Assembly (NCBI GenBank): GCA_028565635.1
Contig: JAOXYB010059390.1
Location: 1-12,583, forward strand
Direction: 5' to 3'
Origin: Phoronis ovalis
Taxonomy: Eukaryota > Phoronida > Phoronidae
DNA: 12,583 bases
Part shown: in pieces, positions 8,300 through 12,583 of the stretch
Layout of the letters: the number at the start of each line of letters is the position of its first letter
How positions within the stretch are numbered: the stretch's first letter is position 1
Notes under the pieces: generated by a model
The model's database searches: none
What the model saw: the letters and a program-made list of their open reading frames with translations, nothing else
What the model was told of the DNA's origin: nothing
Translations under genes and position numbers: made by a program

Positions 8300-8654
8300 T
8301 TCTGGAATTTTGTTAGTTTCAAGAAGAGACAAAATGCTCCATCATCTGTTTTTAGACACGATGAAATTCGCCTGCCATTACGTGCCATAATGAAAAACTT
8401 GACATACAGGAAAGAAGTAATGCGCACACGCAACATAATACCAGATCTTGTTTCATGGAATAAATGCCGTGATTATTTGGCGTCAGAAGATTCGGTTGTT
8501 CCAAAAAAATGATTCTAGAACACGTTTATGTCATTTTGAACTCGATGATCATGAGTTTCTTGAACAAATCCGTAGTTGGGCTGAATGCGTTTTCTATATG
8601 TGGAATTGCGTAGATCTATATAAAAACAAGATAGTTAATTATTTCTTCCCAAAT
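8300..8654 (+). other. Probable 5' coding part of the lysine-rich gene, interrupted by a frame switch at an A7 run
   Basis: 8300-8509 is open for 70 codons (starting FWNFVSFKKRQNAPSS and passing through IIPDLVSWNKCRDYL) and stops at TGA 8510. One frame over, 8511-8654 is open and reads directly into the large ORF (DSRTRLCHFELDDHEF, RSWAECVFYMWNCVDLY). The two halves look like one protein if one A is removed from CCAAAAAAAT (8501-8510). A TAG at 8297-8299 precedes it. That TAG could be the AG of a splice acceptor (TCTTGTTATTGTGCGATAG), making 8300 an exon start. I do not recognise the domain. It is also possible that this is a decayed former 5' end and translation now starts at 8598 or 8655. 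Confidence 0.5.
8617..8625 (+). promoter_or_regulatory. TATA-like motif just before the ATG at 8655
   Basis: TATATAAAA lies 38 bp before the ATG. If used, it would give a very short leader and make the upstream frame non-coding. It equally well encodes part of DLYKNK in the extended frame. AT-rich DNA gives such matches by chance. Confidence 0.2.
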
Positions 8655-11600
8655 ATGGCGTTGTTTGTTTCCAAAAACAACTCAGCTAATCCTAAAAAGA
8701 AGTCTAAACTACTTAAGATGGATAAGTCAAAGGCAGAATCTGGCTTCACAAACGACAATCGTAAAAAGGTTAAGTTATCTGTAGGCGAAATGCACACCAA
8801 CGCAGAACAAGAAATTTTTAAATTATCCGTAAAAGGTAAGTCGAAGGCAAATACTGAAATATCTGAATACAAATCATCCAAAAAGTTAAAATCAGGCAAG
8901 AAAAGTGATCTATCTGAATTAGGTATTTCCAAGGCCGTAAAATCAAGTAAAATGGATAAGTCAAAATCGCCAAAAAAGACTGGCAAGTCGAAAGAGAAAA
9001 ACGAAATACCAGAGGACATATCATCTCGAAAAGTAAAAGCATTTAAAAGTGACAAGACTAAAACCGAAGTAACCAGTACAAAATCTCCCAAAGGTGAAAG
9101 AAAACGTGATGACGAACGATTAGGATATGTAGACGTGTTTGGTTTAAAAGCTACACATTCAGATCCGGAAGCAAGTGATCGTGCAACCAAACCATCAAGC
9201 TTGAAAGACAAGCAAATATATCACGTCGGTGAAATTTTCAAATCTTTTAGCTTAGCTAATGGCAAAAAAAAACCAAAATCAACCGAGAGTGAATTACTTA
9301 CAGCTTACTGCAGGGACGACACATTTACGTTTAAAGAAACACCCAAGCCGATGCCTCAAGCACTTGTTTCACAAGAATTCAATAAAAAAATAAAAGGGCA
9401 TCGAAATAAACAACATGCTGAATTTAAAACCCTAGATCGTGATAAGCAAGACCTTCAGGAGATAGCTGAAAATATACAAACAAAAAAAGGAAGTAATAAA
9501 AAGTACATAGCAGCTAACTTACTTCAAAACAGTGACGGCGGTTCGAGCGCAATAAACGAGGCAAATGATAATGTTCCTTGGAGCGGACCGCGCATACATA
9601 AACCACTTGGTTGGAAGAAGCCTGTTTATTATTTCGGTGAGTTGTTTAAATCTTCAAGTGTAGCAAATAAAAAGAAAAAGCCTCGTTCAACAGAGAGTGA
9701 AATAGTTGGCGGCTGGTGTAGAGATGACGGATTCGACTTGGAAAACATGCCAGAAAATTTACGTATAAAGAATAAGAAGAAGAAAGCAACAAAAAAAGAA
9801 ATGACAAAACCGACGATTCACGATGACATGTATGATGAAAATGGCAGAAAGAAAGAAGAAACTAAAGCAAGACCGCTGGATTTGGCTACAGCAGCTACAC
9901 CGTCATTATTAAAAGAGTTGGAATCAAGTGGTAATAAAACTTTGGCGACGGAAAATAAAATTAAAAACAAAAGAAAGCAATCTAAAAAAGAAACAAAACT
10001 TATTGAGAATATTTCAGTACCAAAAAAGAAGGACAATAAAAAACATAAATCCAGGGAAGAATATGACAAGAGTGAACCAGATGTTAAGACTAAAGATGAA
10101 AAAGGACACACAAATGAAGCAAATACCACTCTACAACCAACAGAAGCAAATGCTACATATAAGAAAACAAATAGTGAAGCGCCCGCAAAGTTGTCAAAAT
10201 CAAAATATATGCCTAAAAATAAAAAGGACAAAAAAACAAAGGGAAAGTCGTCTTATATAACCGAAGAACTGTCTGCTAAATGTACCAACTCCTTAGAAGA
10301 TTTTGAAGATTTGAGTAACAGGAACAAAGATCAATGTCAAAATCAAAGTCCCGCACATTTGACGAAGTTAAAATCTGAGTCAAAGAAAAGAAAAGAAAGA
10401 TCTGGTGGATCAAGCGAAATAAACGAAGCCAATGATAATGCTTCATGGAGTGGACCACGAATGCATAAACCACCTGGTTGGAAGAAGTCTATTTATTATT
10501 TCGGTCAGTTGTTTAAATCTTCAAGTGTAGCAAATAAAAAGAAAAAGCCTCGTTCAACAGAGAGTGAAATAGTTGACGGCTGGTGCAGAGATGACGGATT
10601 TGGCTTGGAAAACATGCCAGAAAATTTACGTATAAAGTCAAAGAAGAAGAAAACAATAAAAAAAGAAGAACTACTACTTTACGATAACATAAATGATGAA
10701 AACGGTTTAATGGAAGACGAAAGAAATATAAAACCGCTGGATTTGGCTGCAATTGCTACGTCATCGTTATTAAAAGAGTTGGAATTGAATGGTAGTAAAA
10801 ATCTTGAAAAAGGAAGCAAAACAACATACAAAGAAATAGAGTCTAAAAAAGGCACACAACCTATTGAGCAAGTTCCAGCAGCAATGAAAAAGGACAAGGA
10901 CAAAAAGGATTTCAGTGGAAGAGATGCCGGGAAGAGAAAACCAGAGGTTAAGTCAAACAATGAAAAGGAAAATAAAAATAAGTCACCTAATACCACTCTA
11001 CAACCAACAGAATCAAATGCTGCAAAGAAGGAAAAAAAGGGCAACAAAGCAAATACTGAAACACCCACAAAGTTGACAAAACCTACATCTGTATCTAAAA
11101 GCAAAAGTAAAAAAGACGAAAGAACAAGGAGTAAATCGACTGATATAACAAAGTCAAAGCCTGGGTCAAAGAATAAAAAGGAAAAAAAAGAAACAAACAA
11201 CATTTCTGATATAACCGAAGAGGTGCCTGTTATATCCCATACTGAAACTAGAGTTGAATCTAAAGATCTGAATACTGTGAACATCGAGAAATCTCAAATA
11301 CAAACGTTTGCGCCTTTGACTCACAAAGATCATGATATAACCATGGAAAATCCTGCTATATCCAATACTAAGCTGAGAGTGGAAGTTAAAGACTGGGTTG
11401 ATAAGAAAAAAGATAAATATCAAATCCAAACTCCTGCTTCACATCTTACTAAGTCAAAGCATGAGTCAAAGAATAAGGGAGACAAGAATACCAAAGACAG
11501 ATCGCCTGACGTAGTCGGAGAAATGCCTGTTGAATCCCGTACTACACATTCAGTAGAAGAGGAGAATCATAAAAACAAAGAGCCGTCTCAAATCCAAGTA

Positions 11601-12583
11601 CCTGCACATTTGACGAAGACAATCCCTAAGGCAAAAAATAAAAAGCACAAAAACGCAAAGGACAAATCTCCTGCTTCACATCTTACAAAGTCAAAACATG
11701 GGTCAGAGAATAAGACAGACAAGAATACCAAAGACAGATCTCCTGACATGACCGGAGAAATGGCTGCTGAATCAAAGTCTGAGTCAAAAAATAAAAAGGG
11801 CAAAGAGGTTAATGACAAATGTCCTGCTGCACATCTTAAAAAGTCAAAACATAGGTCAAAAAATAAAAAAGACAAGAATATCAAAGACAGATCTCCTGAC
11901 GTAACAGAAGAAATACCTGCTGAATCTCGTACTGCATATTCAGTAGAATCTGAAGAGGAGAATCATAAAAATAACGACCAGCCTCTAATTCAAGTACCTG
12001 CAAAGACGAAGACAAAGCCTGAGTCAAAAATTAAAAAGGAAAACGCAAAGGACAAGTATCTTGCTTCACATCTTACAAAGTCAGAACATAGGTCAAAGAA
12101 TAAGGAAAACAAGAATACTCAAGACATATCCCCTGACGTAGCTGACGAAATGCACGCTGAATCCCGTACTACACATTCAGTGGAATCTGAAGAGGACAAT
12201 CATAAAAACAACGACCAGGCTCAAATCCAAGTACCTACACAGTTGACAAAGACAATCCCTAAGGCAAAAAATAAAAAGCACAAAAACGCAAAGGACAAAT
12301 CTCCTGCTTCACATCTTACAAAGTCAAAACATGGGTCAGAGAATAAGACAGACAAGAATACCAAAGACAGATCTCCTGACATGACCGGAGAAATGGCTGC
12401 TGAATCCCGTACTACACATTCAGTAGAATCTGAAGGGTCGGATCATAAAAACAGCGACCAATCTCAAATCCAATCGAAGTCAAAGTTTGAGTCAAAAAAT
12501 AAAAAAGACAAATCTCCTGCTTCATATTCTACAAAGTCAGAACGTAGGCCAAAGAATAAGAAAGACAAGAATACAAAAGACAG
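8655..12583 (+). CDS. Lysine-rich nested-repeat protein of unknown function (3' end outside window)
   Basis: 1309 codons with no stop, running off the window. The ATG at 8655 has A at -3 and G at +4. An in-frame ATG at 8598 has a weaker context, and the frame is open back to 8439. The product is dominated by Lys, Ser, Asp, Glu, Asn and Thr. It has no signal peptide or membrane segment and looks disordered, with many short basic runs that could act as nuclear-localisation signals. Layout: a K/S/D-rich head (1-188); module copy 1 (189-224); copies 2 (309-360) and 3 (598-649) of WSGPR.HKP.GWKK, YYFG.LFKSSSVANKKKKP, RSTESEIV.GWCRDDGF; and from about 900 an array of SPASHLTKSKH...NTKDRSPD...ESRTTHSVES repeats. 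All repeat offsets are multiples of three, so the frame is under selection or only recently duplicated. I do not recognise the family. Histone H1-like tails, nucleolar or cytoskeletal linker proteins share this composition, but no domain supports them. Confidence 0.8.
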   Translation, partial: MALFVSKNNSANPKKKSKLLKMDKSKAESGFTNDNRKKVKLSVGEMHTNAEQEIFKLSVKGKSKANTEISEYKSSKKLKSGKKSDLSELGISKAVKSSKMDKSKSPKKTGKSKEKNEIPEDISSRKVKAFKSDKTKTEVTSTKSPKGERKRDDERLGYVDVFGLKATHSDPEASDRATKPSSLKDKQIYHVGEIFKSFSLANGKKKPKSTESELLTAYCRDDTFTFKETPKPMPQALVSQEFNKKIKGHRNKQHAEFKTLDRDKQDLQEIAENIQTKKGSNKKYIAANLLQNSDGGSSAINEANDNVPWSGPRIHKPLGWKKPVYYFGELFKSSSVANKKKKPRSTESEIVGGWCRDDGFDLENMPENLRIKNKKKKATKKEMTKPTIHDDMYDENGRKKEETKARPLDLATAATPSLLKELESSGNKTLATENKIKNKRKQSKKETKLIENISVPKKKDNKKHKSREEYDKSEPDVKTKDEKGHTNEANTTLQPTEANATYKKTNSEAPAKLSKSKYMPKNKKDKKTKGKSSYITEELSAKCTNSLEDFEDLSNRNKDQCQNQSPAHLTKLKSESKKRKERSGGSSEINEANDNASWSGPRMHKPPGWKKSIYYFGQLFKSSSVANKKKKPRSTESEIVDGWCRDDGFGLENMPENLRIKSKKKKTIKKEELLLYDNINDENGLMEDERNIKPLDLAAIATSSLLKELELNGSKNLEKGSKTTYKEIESKKGTQPIEQVPAAMKKDKDKKDFSGRDAGKRKPEVKSNNEKENKNKSPNTTLQPTESNAAKKEKKGNKANTETPTKLTKPTSVSKSKSKKDERTRSKSTDITKSKPGSKNKKEKKETNNISDITEEVPVISHTETRVESKDLNTVNIEKSQIQTFAPLTHKDHDITMENPAISNTKLRVEVKDWVDKKKDKYQIQTPASHLTKSKHESKNKGDKNTKDRSPDVVGEMPVESRTTHSVEEENHKNKEPSQIQVPAHLTKTIPKAKNKKHKNAKDKSPASHLTKSKHGSENKTDKNTKDRSPDMTGEMAAESKSESKNKKGKEVNDKCPAAHLKKSKHRSKNKKDKNIKDRSPDVTEEIPAESRTAYSVESEEENHKNNDQPLIQVPAKTKTKPESKIKKENAKDKYLASHLTKSEHRSKNKENKNTQDISPDVADEMHAESRTTHSVESEEDNHKNNDQAQIQVPTQLTKTIPKAKNKKHKNAKDKSPASHLTKSKHGSENKTDKNTKDRSPDMTGEMAAESRTTHSVESEGSDHKNSDQSQIQSKSKFESKNKKDKSPASYSTKSERRPKNKKDKNTKD
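9219..9326 (+). repeat. YFG/TESE/CRDD module, copy 1 (divergent)
   Basis: Residues 189-224, YHVGEIFKSFSLANGKKKP then KSTESELLTAYCRDDTF. Aligned to copies 2 and 3 it keeps G-(E/Q)-(I/L)-FKS, the VAN/LAN-K4 turn, STESE and CRDD. The WSGPR leader is missing. Confidence 0.75.
9540..10406 (+). repeat. 867-bp in-frame tandem duplication, unit 1
   Basis: 289 codons running from GSSAINEANDN, through WSGPR, YYFGELFKSS and CRDDGF, to PLDLATAA, TLLQPTEANAT and finally SESKKRKER. It matches the next 867 bp in order, with a few small in-frame indels (for example a 6-bp offset change near PLDLA). Confidence 0.8.
10407..11273 (+). repeat. 867-bp in-frame tandem duplication, unit 2
   Basis: Second unit, directly abutting the first. 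The module core (about 10446-10650) is nearly identical to unit 1. The flanking lysine-rich parts have diverged much more, so the core appears more constrained than its surroundings. Confidence 0.8.
11616..11773 (+). repeat. 158-bp exact repeat, copy 1
   Basis: Identical by eye to 12249-12406 (offset 633 bp, 211 codons). It starts AAGACAATCCCTAAGG and ends GCTGCTGAATC. It implies a recent segmental duplication or gene conversion inside the array. Confidence 0.85.
12249..12406 (+). repeat. 158-bp exact repeat, copy 2
   Basis: Second copy of the 158-bp segment at 11616-11773. After its end the two copies diverge at once (TCAAAGTCTG versus TCCCGTACTA). Confidence 0.85.

Larger units (their letters stand above)
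11433..12583 (+). repeat. C-terminal repeat array, units of 51-81 residues
   Basis: The marker PASHLTKS (or variants) starts at 11433, 11670, 11823, 12060, 12303 and 12516. The steps are 237, 153, 237, 243 and 213 bp, all multiples of three. A full unit reads PASHLTKSKH, NKxDKNTKDRSPD, xxGEMxAESRTTHSVE(SE), HKNxDQxQIQVP, TKTIPKAKNKK. Short units lack the middle part. Weaker relatives of the unit lie upstream (about 11210-11430). Confidence 0.85.

Noticed and set aside
8639-9211. 190-residue minus-strand ORF opposite the start of the lysine-rich gene
   Set aside because: It is the mirror of AAA/AAG/TCA-rich coding sequence, which leaves few stops on the opposite strand. The product is a Phe/Leu/Ser-rich shadow with no family pattern.
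10679-11284. 201-residue minus-strand ORF rich in Phe, Leu and Ser
   Set aside because: Same cause: Lys codons read backwards as Phe and Leu. The plus-strand frame is far longer, continuous and carries the repeats in phase. The minus-strand ORFs at 9818-10231 and 11588-11884 are rejected on the same grounds.

Overview
The window looks like nuclear DNA from an invertebrate animal. It is AT-rich, has GT-AG introns of roughly 0.3-1.5 kb, and carries one clearly recognisable animal gene split into six exons. A bivalve or other mollusc is my best guess, from the sodium/dicarboxylate transporter, the small G-capped inverted-repeat element and the AT-rich intergenic style. That placement is inference; nothing here is diagnostic.

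Positions 172-4504, minus strand, hold the N-terminal part (about 264 residues) of an SLC13-family sodium-coupled di/tricarboxylate transporter. Six coding exons join with consistent reading phase (0, 0, 2, 1, 2) at canonical splice sites. The protein carries the family's LHKRIALR helix region, the SNT substrate/sodium motif and the [12 protein letters not shown] block. The start codon is at 4504; the C-terminal half lies beyond position 1.

Positions about 4525-8300 contain no gene I can support. They hold a 337-bp inverted-repeat mobile element (4828-5164) with internal ~32-bp repeats, a separate decayed ~32-bp tandem array (about 7630-8020), a 30-base direct repeat at 6347 and 6884, and several hairpins. 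The two genes point away from each other across this space.

Positions 8655-12583, plus strand, are one unbroken reading frame of 1309 codons that runs off the window. It encodes a very lysine-rich, apparently disordered protein of unknown function, built from nested in-frame repeats. There are three copies of a YFG...TESE...CRDD module, one 867-bp tandem duplication, and a C-terminal array of 51-81-residue repeats that includes a 158-bp exact duplication. Just upstream, 8300-8654 also looks protein-coding but switches frame at a run of seven A's. It is therefore either a frameshifted 5' part of the same exon, an assembly indel, or (less likely) a +1 recoding site.

Nothing in the sequence links the two genes functionally. 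The lysine-rich repeat protein and its upstream frame switch are the parts most likely to be undescribed.
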